DNA from: Lithodes maja
Taxonomy: Eukaryota; Arthropoda; Malacostraca; Decapoda; Lithodidae
Direction: 5' to 3'
Assembly: GCA_037953745.1 (NCBI GenBank)
Contig: JBAKBP010007933.1
Coordinates: 1-64,000 of the forward strand
DNA length: 64,000 nt
Made by a program: the position numbers and the translations under genes. Shown here one piece after another: positions 1 to 10,796 of this stretch (position 1 is its first letter; the number at the start of each line of letters is the position of its first letter). The notes under the pieces are model-generated. The model was not told the DNA's origin. It did not search any database and saw only the letters and a list, made by a program, of their open reading frames with translations.

Positions 1-64
1 CTTGAGGGATCTGGTGGGAAGATTTCGAAGTGAATGTCGTTGCAAAGTTTTGAGCCTCTATTTC

Positions 65-1852
65 TCAGTCTATCCAAGGTCCTGGACCCAACTGCCCCAC
101 CTTCAAAACAGGATTAGCTACTTCGTCTGTGACGGTCTGTAAATCAAGTTCAGGAGTGAGAGCTGACAAAGTCTTAATATCGTTAAACCCATCCAGCTTA
201 GACCAGTCTGAAAATAGTTTTGAAGCTGAGGCAGGGGGTAAAGCTGGCTTAGTAGCATACACAAAATAGTCCTGGTGATAATAACTAGGTATAGCCTTAA
301 TGTTTACATCTAGTACAGTTCCCAAGTTATCCAAGGCCCTTAATTTCTTTGATTTGTTGCCTTGAATGACCCACTCACTCGGTACTGGGAGCTCCCCTGA
401 CAAGGTAGGCTGGGCTAACTCTGGTTTAGTGGGGGTCAACAGGACCCAAGACTCGTCTGGTCCATAAAGCAAGGGCATAGCTACCTTTCTAACAGGTGCT
501 TTGTCGAGAGGGGGTGGATTAACATCCGTGATGACCCTGACATTGGAAGTTGTTAATGCCGCCGTAGCAGGCTTGGTAGCTACTGATGTTGACATAGTGG
601 GAGGGTTAGGGATCTTAGATAAGACAATCGAAGTCATCAGAGGCCGTACCGTAGAACTTGTCGTGGGAGCCCCCAAATCGGATGTGGGGGCCTCCTGTTG
701 TTGGCCAAAAAATTTAGATAAAGCCTGAGTAAGCAGCCCATTAATTTCTTGCGCAGTAACAAATTGATTTGAAGATGAACTTACAGGTGAATCATTAATA
801 TCCTGCGCGGCGTCTAAGCCTGAGCCTGACTCTTGCCCTTCCATTTCCGAAATTATTGAAACTTCGTCTTTCTCTTCCTGAGAAGATCCCTCCGAAGCCG
901 GGGTACCTTGCTGCCAAGACAAGTCAGGAATAGAGGATGGGATCGCCGCGTCCCTGTGGACATCAGCTACTGTGTGACTCGTTTGAGTCAAACGTGGGTG
1001 GTCGGGCCCTGGGTGAGCAAAACGCCAAACCCCGAGGCCTTGGCCTACACTTTCTTGAGAATCAGACACATTATCCCTACGTGAATCTTCTAAATCCAGG
1101 GTCAAAAAATTTATGGGTAAATCCTTGTTACGGACAGGCACCTCACTTGACCCCTGAGACCTAACACAAACCCTGTCTGGGGTAGAGGTATGAAGAGAGG
1201 TACTAGGAACTTGTGAATGTAGGGAGGACTTCTTTTTATGTGAATCCTTTTTGGAGGATTTATGGCTACGATGTGATCGTGAACTACTCTTAGATTTCGA
1301 GGAATCATCGCCGTGACCACTGGTGAAACTTTCCGTCCTACTCTTCTTACTCGCCGGGGAAGAGACAAGACTAGATGATGGCTGTCTGAGAGGTGACCTG
1401 GACCGAGATCTCGCCCGAGATGATGAGGCGGATGCCGGAGGTGTAGGCTCTCGTAGACATTTGGTTGTAGCCGCAGAAGATACCGAACCACGCCCAGTCT
1501 CCGCCGGTGCATGACTCGTGACTCTAGAGGAACGTTTAGGGGGAGGGTGTGCAACTAATAACTTGTCCCAAAGAGGGACGTTATCACATTGAAGTGATTT
1601 ATGAGCAACAATCGTAGTGTATGCTGACATCTGTTGCCTTATTTCTCGTAACGCTACTGCTGCGGTCTTATCATCATCGCAAAGGACTTTGATTGCTAAT
1701 TGGGAGCAAAAAGAACAATTACGCATAACCCAGAGACCCCTTGAACGGTCTAGACATTTAACACACCTTATACAAAGGGTATGCGCAAAAATAGGGATAC
1801 CAGCACAAGCAGGGGTAGTGCATAAAGCAAAGACTGGGGCCACGGTAGCCAT
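65..1852 (-). CDS. Gag-like ORF of an unclassified retroelement
   Basis: A 595-codon uninterrupted ORF from the ATG at 1852. I do not recognise it with certainty. Near residues 25-50 there is a cysteine-rich module with CxxC pairs (CIRCVKC and CSFC), which could bind zinc or nucleic acid. Residues ~110-215 are Ser/Arg then Ser/Lys rich (SRARSRSRSPLR, SHKSSKKDSHKKK), residues ~320-360 are acidic, and the C-terminal third is more ordered in composition, ending GPGPWID. A Cys-rich head, basic linker and no enzymatic motif suit a Gag/nucleocapsid-like first ORF of an LTR or DIRS-type retrotransposon; any pol ORF would lie beyond position 1. Two 1.85-kb direct repeats lie directly upstream (higher coordinates) and share its GCCGGG-rich composition, suggesting one element. 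A host nuclear SR-like protein cannot be excluded. Confidence 0.5.
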   Translation of the reverse strand: MATVAPVFALCTTPACAGIPIFAHTLCIRCVKCLDRSRGLWVMRNCSFCSQLAIKVLCDDDKTAAVALREIRQQMSAYTTIVAHKSLQCDNVPLWDKLLVAHPPPKRSSRVTSHAPAETGRGSVSSAATTKCLREPTPPASASSSRARSRSRSPLRQPSSSLVSSPASKKSRTESFTSGHGDDSSKSKSSSRSHRSHKSSKKDSHKKKSSLHSQVPSTSLHTSTPDRVCVRSQGSSEVPVRNKDLPINFLTLDLEDSRRDNVSDSQESVGQGLGVWRFAHPGPDHPRLTQTSHTVADVHRDAAIPSSIPDLSWQQGTPASEGSSQEEKDEVSIISEMEGQESGSGLDAAQDINDSPVSSSSNQFVTAQEINGLLTQALSKFFGQQQEAPTSDLGAPTTSSTVRPLMTSIVLSKIPNPPTMSTSVATKPATAALTTSNVRVITDVNPPPLDKAPVRKVAMPLLYGPDESWVLLTPTKPELAQPTLSGELPVPSEWVIQGNKSKKLRALDNLGTVLDVNIKAIPSYYHQDYFVYATKPALPPASASKLFSDWSKLDGFNDIKTLSALTPELDLQTVTDEVANPVLKVGQLGPGPWID

Positions 1853-2085
1853 GACAAGAGACTGGTGTGGAAACTACCGCCGGGTCTGTATTGGTCCGCC
1901 GGAGCCCAGCTCTGGAAAAAAAGAAAATTTCCAGGAATTAATGCTCATAAGGTTAATCCAACATGTTCGCACACAAGTGTTAATAGCCCACCGGATAACG
2001 AGATGTGATGACACAACGAACACAGCTCGCTATGCGGCGGGGTTTCAGAATATCTAAACAAATCTTTTTTAAGAAAGTGAAGAAT
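1853..2085 (-). other. Leader between gag-like ORF and tandem repeats
   Basis: A 233-bp spacer between the gag-like start codon and the first 1.85-kb repeat. It carries the GCCGGG-type motifs of the repeats but no ORF. I looked for a tRNA primer-binding site at the repeat edge (2085) and saw no TGG-start match to a common tRNA 3' end, which argues against a simple LTR arrangement. Confidence 0.35.
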
Positions 2086-3936
2086 ACCCTCTGATATAAT
2101 ATCGGTCCAGCATGGCGATTTATAGTCTTTCTGGTGGTGACTGTTTCAAGATTCAATAATGGAACAAAAACAACCCCCCATAAAGACGCCGGCCCTTGAA
2201 ATATTTTTGCATAATAACACAGGGCAGGCTGACACAAGATCTGATTTCTAACGAATTGTCACAAAACGATCGCCGTGAAAAATGAAGGTGGCGATACCAA
2301 AGTATCACTGAATTAAGTAGTTAAATCGAAAATGAATTTGAAAATTCCTTATTTCCACCAACTAGGAGCACCCGCCGGGTGTGAAAAAACTATTTTTTAA
2401 CTAATTGAACCTTCAATTGCCGTAAAAATAAAGGCGGCGATACAAACAGTATTGCTTAAGAATGGAATGGTTAATACACTGAATGACTTTAAGATTATCC
2501 CACCCTTCCAAGGTACACCCGCCGGGTGAGATGTCAAACGTTAACCCCATAAGTTCCTGTCCCCGCATCTTTGTAAAAGATCGCCGGGTAGGAACGCCCT
2601 TAACAACAGCTAGGTTTTTCATGTGGTTTTGTAAAACCTGGTAGAAAAACTACAAAACGTATGTTCGCAAGAACAAAGTTTTTTATATATAGATGGGCAC
2701 AGTCAGTCCGCCGGGAATCAAAATGGGCCTGAAACCAGGTACCAACAGAGACGCAGTCCTGGAGAGCCACAGACACCTCATCGCCGGGGACACAAACCTG
2801 TGTTAAAAACCACGTGTGGCCTAACACGGCTCTCGGCCGGGTTTTATCATGGTGAAACCGAGAGAAAACCCGCCGGAAGGACACCCACCCTGAACAGACA
2901 CCATCTGAACGTACACTGTACACGAAGGGAGCCACGCACGACTAACCTAAGAATACAAAAAATCCGTGGAATTAGCCAATACACAACTAAACCAGGATAC
3001 AAACATAGTCCGAGGAATTAGCCAAGACACAACTAAAACCCGGACACACATGGCACAGTAGGGTATATTTATACATAATAAACAATAACACTTGTACATG
3101 TGGCAAAAAACTACGAGCGGCTGGCTAGGCCTAAGTAGACGGAATAGGAAAAGTTGAAATATACACAAAACACTGGGAATATCACAACAGGAACCATCGC
3201 CAACACACCACTGTAGAAAAACTTCCGACAAGGGAAGACTGACTCGGAACCCAGAAAAAACTTCACTAAGTGAAGAAAATAACGCAGGGAACGTCAGAAG
3301 CAAAGCTTGCCTCATCAGAAAGATAAAAGGCAGCATTAATAACGCGTAATGAAAGCCGCCTGCACCACAAGCTAACTAACTGTGAAAAAGTTCACATGTC
3401 CACAACAGGACCACGAGGGTACGTCCGAAATAGACGCCCCAAACACACGACTCCAAATACACTGCACTGCGGGCAACCAGCCCAGGACACCCCTGCTACG
3501 CATATCCTAACCTTACTCGATACATCCCGGAGTAAACAAATGAGAAAAAACTCACTAGGGACGCAACAAATGCGGAACCAGCGGAGCGTGGGGAGACACG
3601 TCCGGGCAGGCTGAGCGCAGAGCAGAGAAGGAGGAATGACGCCTGAATCAGCGTCTGGTCAGAGATCCACACAAGTACATCCACGATATGATGGAAAGCT
3701 TATTAGATAGTTATTCTTATTTTCTTTTTCTTTTTATTTTTTACGAAGTTTTTTCGTAGTGAGAACCCAATTCATAATGACTGAAGCCATGAGTGAGGTC
3801 GCGTGCGCTCATGATGAAGGCTCCTCAGTTTTTAAATGCTCTGCGCGGTAGATTCAAACTACGGCGAATTAGTGTTTGAAGAGGATGCCTTATGTAATAG
3901 GCATGTTCGTCAATGATGGAGGGGCCACTAATAAAT
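2086..3936 (-). repeat. 1.85-kb direct repeat, unit 1
   Basis: First of two abutting direct repeats (the other is 3937-5788). Both start with TACCCTCTGA and end with GCCACTAATAAAT. The unit holds repeated palindromic CACCCGCCGGGTG boxes, several GATCGCCG motifs, and a short inverted repeat (TTTACGAAGTTTTTTCGTA) near the far end. No long ORF is supported; the 72-codon ORF found in both copies is a by-product of the duplication. Position upstream of a gag-like ORF and tandem arrangement resemble promoter monomers of a retroelement; the unit lacks TG...CA ends, so it is not a typical LTR. Confidence 0.7.
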
Positions 3937-5788
3937 TACCCTCTGACATAATAATGGTCCAGCATGGCGATTATAGTCTTTCTGGTGGTGACTGTCTCAA
4001 GATTCAATTTTGGAACAAAAACAACCCCCCATAAAGACGCCGGCCCTTGAAATATTTTTTGTATAATAACACAGGGCAGGCTGACACGAGATCTGATTTC
4101 TAACGAATTGTCACAAAAAGATCGCCGTAAGTTTGAAGGCGGCGATACCTAAATGTATCACTAAATTAAGTAGTTAAATCGAAATTGAATTGTAAATTCC
4201 TTATTTCCTCCAACTAGGAGCACCCGCCGGGTGTGAAAAAACGATATTAACCCTAATTGAACCTTCAATCGCCGTAAGTATAAAGGTGGCGATACATATA
4301 GTATCACTTAAAAATGGAATGGTTAACTAACTGAATGACTTAGTTGTTTATCCCACCCTACCAAGGTACACCCGCCGGGTGAGATGTCAAAACGTTAACC
4401 CCATAAATTCCTGTCCCCACTTCTTTGTAAAAGATCGCCGGGGAGGAAAGCCCTTAACAACAGCTAGGTTTTTCATGTGGTTTTGTAAAACCTGGTAGAA
4501 AAACTACATAACGTATGTTCACATGAACAACGTTTTATAGATGGGAACAGCCAATCCGCCGGGAATCAAAGGGGGCCTGAAACCAGGCACCAACAGAGAC
4601 GCAGTCCTGGAGAGCCACAGACACCTCATCGCCGGGGACACAAGCCTGTGTTAAAACCACGTGTGGCCCAACACGGCTCTCGGCTGGGTTTTTTTCATGG
4701 TGAAACCGAGAAAAAACCCGCCGGAAGGAAAACCCACTCCGATCAGACACCATCTGAACGTACACCGGACACGAGGGAAGCCACGCACGACTAACCTAAG
4801 TCCACACAATAATCCGTGGAATTAGCCAATACACAACTAAACCAGGAAACAAACATAGTCCGAGGAATTAGCCAATACACAACTAAAACCCGGATACACA
4901 TGACACAGTAGGGCATATTTATACATAATAAACAATAACACTTGTACATGTGGCAAAGCTACGAGCGGCTGGCTAGGCCTAAGTAGACGGCATAGGAAAT
5001 GTTGAAATATACACAAAACACTGGAAATATCACAACAGGAACCACCGCCAACACACCACTGTAGCAAAAACTTCCGGCAAAGGGAAGACTGACTCGGGAC
5101 CCAGAAAAAACTTCACTAAGTGAAGAAAAATACACAGGGAACGTCAGTAAGCAAAGCTTACCTCATCAGAAAGATAAAAGGCAGCAAAGATTAACGCGTA
5201 ATGAAAGCCGCCTGCATCACAAGCTAACTAACTGTGAAAAAGTTCACATGTCCACAACAGGACCACGAGGGTACATCCGAAATAGATGCCCCAAACACAC
5301 GACCCAAAATACACTGCACTGCGGGCAACCAGCCCAGGACACTCCTGCTACGCATATCCTAACCTTACTCGATACATCCCGGAGTAAACAAATGAGAAAA
5401 AACTCACTAGGGACGCAACAAATGCGGAACCAGCGGAGCGTGGGGAGACACGTCCGGGCAGGCTGAGCGCAGAGCAGAGAAGGAGGAATGACGCCTGAAT
5501 CAGCGTCTGGTCAGAGATCCACACAAGTACATCCACGATATGATGGAAAGCTTATTAGATAGTTATTCTTATTTTGTTTTTGTTTTTATTTTTTACGAAG
5601 TTTTTTCGTAGTGAGAACCCAATTCATAATGACTGAAGCCATGAGTGAGGTCGCGTGCGCTCATGATGAAGGCTCCTCAGTTTTTAAATGCTCTGCGCGG
5701 TAGATTCAAACTACGGCGGATTAGTGTTTGAAGAGGATGCCTTATGTAATAGGCATGTTCGTCAATGATGGAGGGGCCACTAATAAAT
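3937..5788 (-). repeat. 1.85-kb direct repeat, unit 2
   Basis: Second unit, starting on the base after unit 1 ends. It differs from unit 1 by scattered substitutions and small indels, so the duplication is not brand new or has been copied with errors. Same palindromic CACCCGCCGGGTG boxes and same terminal GCCACTAATAAAT. The array stops at 5788, where unrelated sequence begins. Confidence 0.7.
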
Positions 5789-6869
5789 ATGCGTGTTTAC
5801 TCGCATCAGCTGCTACTCGCGTTGGGTTCGGGCCCCATCAACGGCGATATGCGGCGAGTGTGACTCGCGTTGGCCTCGCGCTCCGACTCGCCTATGTGTG
5901 AACCTACCTTAACACACGAGGTATACACCTTCCCTTTAACACTGGTGCACTATCAAGGGTGCATTTGGGCAACCAACGCATGCGCAAAAATTATTATTTT
6001 CATGCCACTCAGCCCTGGCGGGCAATATCTTGGTTCTCGGACTGCGCCAGGGCAGTCTGAGGCATGCCTCGATGGTGAGTAGACCTACGCCACTCCAGCT
6101 CCAGCTCAGCAAGTTTTCCGGTTGCATTGGTGCAACTCCATTTTTAAGTCTAGAGTTAATGCTTTTTTTGCAGCATTAATTCTAATTTTTAAACTTATTT
6201 TATTCTATTTTATTGTATTATATTTAAGCTTGATATCCTCCACTGCATAATATGTTATCTGTGTTTAATATGTGTATATGTACAGTACAGTATACAGTGT
6301 ATGTTTTTATTTTTTCCTAAGTTGCCATAGTCTCTCTCCAGTGCCTCCGGGTGTTTTGTGTGGATTGATCTTGATGGTGTTTCTGCACCCTGGTTGGAGA
6401 CTTCGGCATCTCATATAATAATAATAATAATAATAACTGCGATAGGAAGTAATTACCTTTTGTGTTTATGCAATACTTGCATATTTAGGCAGATTGTGAG
6501 CCATATATAGTAACTAGGTCTATGATATTTTGACCGTATATGCATGTAAGCCTAATCTAACAGGATCGGCCATATTGGTTTGGGTAGGGTAGGCCTATGC
6601 TGGACTAGAGGCTCTGAAACCTGATAGGAAATATTTCCAATTTTGCAAAACTTTCACATTTGATGCTGGTATTTGAATATATTGTGGCTATATATATTTT
6701 GTTAATTAAATATGATATAATAACTTACTTTTGCCTTAAACCTGAGAGTATACTAAGGAATGATAGGTTAATGTTGTGTAGGAAGGATAATGCAAAATAC
6801 CAAATGGTTATGGAGATATGGATTTTTAAAGTGGCAGTAGCAAATGTGCAACAGCGATAGATGAATATC
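5789..6869. other. Non-coding stretch with (AAT)n
   Basis: No gene is visible. It begins with a CpG-rich segment containing repeated ACTCGCG words (5798-5885) and becomes AT-rich. An (ATA)n run at about 6415-6436 follows a C/G-balanced segment (6330-6412) and could be the tail of an old LINE or SINE, but I cannot assign it. The 66-codon ORF at 6660 shows no features of a real gene. Confidence 0.4.
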
Positions 6870-8874
6870 TCACTTTTGGAGCGATAGTGATCCAGGGTTA
6901 AGGTGGGGTGGGAGACCTCTCATGGTCAGGAGTGGCAACAGCTCTCTAAACTTTCTGCAGCTACTTCTGACTCTAGCAATGGAGCTAGCTTCAGCGCCAC
7001 CTCCGGCGGAAACCAAATCGCCCAGGTAGCAGAACTTATTCACACACTCCAGCGTTACACTGTCGAAATCAACACTGACAGGCGGGTCATTTAATACAAA
7101 ATCTCCCTTGCACACTGCACATTCAAAGTCTATGATTATTGTCAAAGGTCCTCTAGCTCCACTACATCTCTTGTGTACCCAGTCACTACAGATGCAACAT
7201 TGAATTGAATTACTTCCCACCCCCTTCCCACATACTGCGCATGGATAGTCGCCGCTTCTTTCCATAGTTCCACGCCCTACTCCACTAATCATGACCTTTG
7301 TTTTATCTATCTATGGCGTCGGGCAATAGATAGATAGATAGAACTCTTAGACCCTTATTTGCCATACCTTCCCTCCATCTTTTGAACTTCGCCTTTGCTT
7401 CCTGCGCACTATCTGCGATAAGAACTAGATTATCTGCATATAACATCTCCCATGGGAGTCTGTCCTAAATTCCCTTGACAGAGCCTCCAGGACTAAAACA
7501 AACAGTAATGGACTCAGAACTGAACCTTGGTGAACTCCAACTTTCACTGGGAACTCTTCGCTCAGGCCCCCGTTTACTCTAACTGCTGCCCGTGACCCCT
7601 CATACATTCTCATTATCACACGCACCAGCCACTCTTCTACTCCAAGTTTTCTCATAGCCCACTGCACTACCTCCCTGGGCACCCGGTCAAAGACCTTCTC
7701 CAGATCTACAAAAACTAGGAATAACTCCATTTTTCTCTAAGTACCTTTCTTGCATTTGCCTAGGAGTGAAGATAGCATCAGTTGTGCAACATCCCGGCAT
7801 AAATCCAAACTGCATGTCGCTGATAGCAACACTTTCCCTGATCATGCATTCAAAGACCCTTTCGCTGACTTTCATGACTTGATCGAGCATTTTCAAACCC
7901 AGATAATTTCCCCTGTCTAAGGAGTCACCCTTGCCTTTGTATATATTTACTATAACACTTTTCTGCCATGCATTGGGAATTTTTTCCTCCTTTATGATTG
8001 CATTAATCAGCTCTGTGACCAATTTTACCCCAATGTCTCCAGCTGCTTTTAGCATCTCAGCGACAATACTGGAGCTCCCAGCGGCTTTTCCTGACTTCAT
8101 TTTATATATACACTGTAGCACTTTTAACAGCGTCGTACCTTATCAAAGACGGAGGGCCTTGTACTGGGACTATAGTGCTGAGCTGTTCTCTGTTCCATTC
8201 AAACTCCACATTAAGCAGGCTTTCATAATGCTCCTTCCACGCCTCTCTGATTTCGTTTTCTGTGTAAACAGTCCTGCCACTGTCATTATTTATGCATCTT
8301 ACACCCACGACGTCCTGGCTACAGTCCCTCACATTCTTAGCTAATTTATAAACTCCATTGGTATTATTAGTGCTGCAAACTTGTTCTATTCCTGTATGGT
8401 TTTCTTTGCCCTGTAGACCTCTCTTCTAGCATTACATTTGGCGGACAGGTATTCTTCCTTGCTACCACCTTCCTTGCATACTTTGAAACATCTCTTCTCT
8501 CTGACTGCAGCTTCTACATCGTTGTTCCACCACCAGGAGAACTTGTGTCTGGGTGGCCCCTTTGATTTGCCACAGACTTTGTCTGTGGTATCGAGGAGGC
8601 TGCGCTCTATAAAGTTCCATTTGCTATCAACATCATCTGGCCTAACACCCATTCTCTTTTCGATTTCCATCATTTCGCTGTGGAATCTGTCTCTGTACTC
8701 CTCTTTTTCCAACAACCATACTTTCCTTTTTGGAAAATGAACTTTCTTTCTAACAGGAACTCTACTTAGGCACATGTCACACACTAGGAGCTTGTGTTGG
8801 GGGATGCATTCTTCACCTGGTATGATCTTAGTGTCTCTAACCCATTTCCTGTCAGATTTGCTGATAAGGAAGTA
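6870..8874 (-). pseudogene. LINE F connector, reverse transcriptase and C-terminal zinc finger
   Basis: Open pieces: connector 8386-8872 (SDRKWVRDTKIIPGEE), 8102-8332, RT fingers 7687-8121 (KMKSGKAAGSSSIVAEML, DMQFGFMPGCCTTDAIF), RT palm 7425-7730 (FVDLEKVFDRVPREVV, VGVHQGSVLSPLLF). The catalytic box reads LYADNLVLI at about 7430-7445: the second Asp of YADD is Asn, so the enzyme should be inactive. After a short RTE-tail insertion the thumb resumes with KTKVMISG, then a PHD/RING-like Cys set (YPCAVCGKG, CCICSDWVHKRC) and FCYLGDLVSAGGG. Mixed frames and stops make this a pseudogene. Confidence 0.8.
7313..7345 (+). mobile_element. Ultra-short 3' scrap of the RTE-like LINE
   Basis: The sequence GGCGTCGGGCAATAGATAG followed by further ATAG units is the extreme 3' end of the RTE-like family seen at 38330-38352. 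It lies between the LINE F codons for KGLRV and KTKVMISG, so it is an insertion. Only about 30 bp of the incoming element were copied. Flanking ATAG/CTATC words make the TSD ambiguous. Confidence 0.6.
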
Positions 8875-9070
8875 CAGTAAAAGTCCGTTAATCCGACGAC
8901 CGATGATTCGAATCTCCCAATAGTCCGAATTTTTCAATTTGAGGCCAAATCCGAATTCACCCGATGGTCCGAATTTCAAGAAGTTGGTCCGAATTTCAAG
9001 AAGTCCCAAAGTCCCCTTTTTGAGGCATTAGGCCACTCAAATGACACATAATGGAGCACACACATATCAT

Positions 9071-9606
9071 AGGGAAGGTGTGGTGGAGTGGTCTTGCCAC
9101 TGGCCTGGTAATCCAAAGGTCCCGGGTTCAAATCCCGATGTATCAATGGGAAGATATTATTGGGATGGAATTTGTGCTGTACCTAGTATCAGTGCATTAC
9201 CACAAAGCCCACCGAAACGTCAATAAAATACCCTCATTGTTCCCCGATTAAATAGCACTGTATGAATATTCCCATATTCAAAATATGCTATAGGGGTGCA
9301 ATGCCTGGTGAGTTATCTGCTCAACAGGTGGCGTTGTGTGTGTGTAAGTGTGAGATTTCCGAGTGTAGAGGGTGAGACAGTGAAGCACGGGAACGAGATG
9401 GCTTCAGAGATGGGGTCGTTTCGGGCCATGAGTGAGCACCGTGCCTCATGTGAAGGCAAGATGGCAGGTGCTCGTTGTACTCTACGTGCTTCACATGTCT
9501 CACTCCCTAGACTGGAACAAGACCTCACGGGCTTCACTGTTCATTGTAAAGCGGTGAATGTTAAGGCTCTCAGCCTATGCCCGAGAGGAAGTAAGTTGGA
9601 ATATAG

Positions 9607-9633
<27 letters not shown>
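9071..9633 (+). mobile_element. tRNA-headed SINE, copy 1
   Basis: Starts with a tRNA-like head: A-box-like TGGTGGAGTGG at ~9083 and B box GGTTCAAATCC at ~9126, then a ~450-bp body and a poly(A) run of about 30 at 9605-9633, preceded by GAAGTAAGTTGGAATATAG. A second copy lies at 49677-50241 on the minus strand. The right arm of the host foldback element shows the uninterrupted sequence CATATCATATGTTC, so the insertion point is fixed although the TSD is only a few bases. The tRNA of origin is not certain; the anticodon-loop region looks more like Ser/Leu-type than others. Confidence 0.8.
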
Positions 9634-9637
<4 letters not shown>

Positions 9638-9770
9638 GTTCATGAATTCACTTTAAAAGTTTACCATTGTCATTGTAGCCTATTACCTACTTCAAAACAT
9701 TCAGATTAATGGTCAAAGGAAGCTACTGATATAAACGTAAACACCTTCTTCTTCTTCTTCTTCTTCTTCC
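9634..9770 (+). repeat. Inner part of left inverted arm
   Basis: Matches the reverse complement of about 10150-10283 (shared words TTTACCATTGTCATTGTAG and AACATTCAGATTAATGGTCA). It ends in a (CTT)n run at ~9749-9769, mirrored by (GAA)n at ~10160-10172. Together with 8875-9070 / 10284-10434 it gives arms of roughly 300 bp around a loop of ~380 bp that contains repeated CTTGAAAACGCACCTTTGGA. Confidence 0.75.
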
Positions 9771-10796
9771 ACATCGTCTGCTAGAGAGTTTGTTTTGCTC
9801 TTGAACGCATCCTTGGGACGCTCCGATGCGCTACTGGCTTGCACCGCATTTTCTGCAAGCGCATTCAGTCTTGAGCTTGAAAACGCACCTTTGGATGTAT
9901 TAGCCTTGAGCTTGAAAACGCACCTTTGGACGTTCCGATACGCTACTATTTATAGTTCAGTGATCGGAGCGTCCCAAGGGTGCTTTCAAGACAACAAGAC
10001 AAGGGTGCTTTCAATACAATATAATATAACAGAGCACATCACAAAAGGAAAATCACAAAAGGAAAATTACAAGAACTTCTCAGGGAAGTGCCGTTGTTAA
10101 GGCATTACTTCCCGAACCACATCTGATCTTAAAGAGCAAGACAAACTCGCTAGTAGACGGAAGAAGAAGAAGACGTTTATATCAGCAGATTCCTTTGACC
10201 ATTAATCTGAATGTTTTGAAGTAGGTAATAGGCTACAATGACAATGGTAAACTTTTGAAGTGATTTCATGAACATATGATATGTGTGTGTGCACCATTGT
10301 GTCATTTGGGTGGCCTAATGTCTCGATGTTTTCGTCATACACAGGTTCATAGGGGTAAAGTCCGATAATCCGAAAAATCCACTAATCCGAACGAGGGCCG
10401 GTCCGCTGCCCTTCGGATTAACGGAAGTTTACTGTAGTATATCTGGCTACTGGAACCACCTGATTCATATGTTATCAGAGGGCTCATCCTCTTCCTAAAC
10501 ATAGTATTACACACCACCATCCCTGTGGCAGTACAGTGCTCCAGTATGTATTCGCCTCCCAGGTTCCTTCGGCCATAACCCTGTCCTCCGTGCAAGCCCT
10601 CATATTCGTCGGCACCTGCCCCGACATGTCCATTCAAGTCTCCTCCCACAATTACTACCTCCCCTTCCTTTCATCCAACAACCACCCCTAGTAATTCATT
10701 CTAGAACCGTTCTTTGACATCTCTAGCTAAGCCTGCTTGGGGCTTATGCTGATAGTATAACATCTAAGACTCACGCCCCGACTTTCATTCTTAGTA

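Larger units (their letters stand above)
8875..10434. mobile_element. Foldback TIR element (Tc1/mariner-pogo type) with TA target duplication
   Basis: Left end CAGTAAAAGTCCGTTAATCC and right end (reverse complement) CAGTAAACTTCCGTTAATCC, each flanked by TA (8873-8874 and 10435-10436). The termini continue into very long inverted arms: left 8875-9070 plus 9634-9770, right about 10150-10434. A SINE interrupts the left arm. No transposase ORF lies inside, so it is non-autonomous. Subterminal repeats of GGTCCGAATTTCAAGAAGT occur twice at 8972-9005. CAG...CTG ends and TA duplication match Tc1/mariner/pogo elements. Confidence 0.85.

Noticed and set aside
3396..5466. Repeated 72-codon ORF (3396-3614 and 5248-5466)
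   Set aside because: It is duplicated only because the 1.85-kb unit is duplicated; no protein features are seen.
2086..5788. Pair of LTRs
   Set aside because: The units abut directly with no internal region, lack TG/CA ends, and no primer-binding site was seen at 2085.
9041..9709. ORFs across 9041-9709 and their copies near 49.6-50.3 kb
   Set aside because: They lie in the tRNA-headed SINE and include its poly(A) as Lys runs; not genes.
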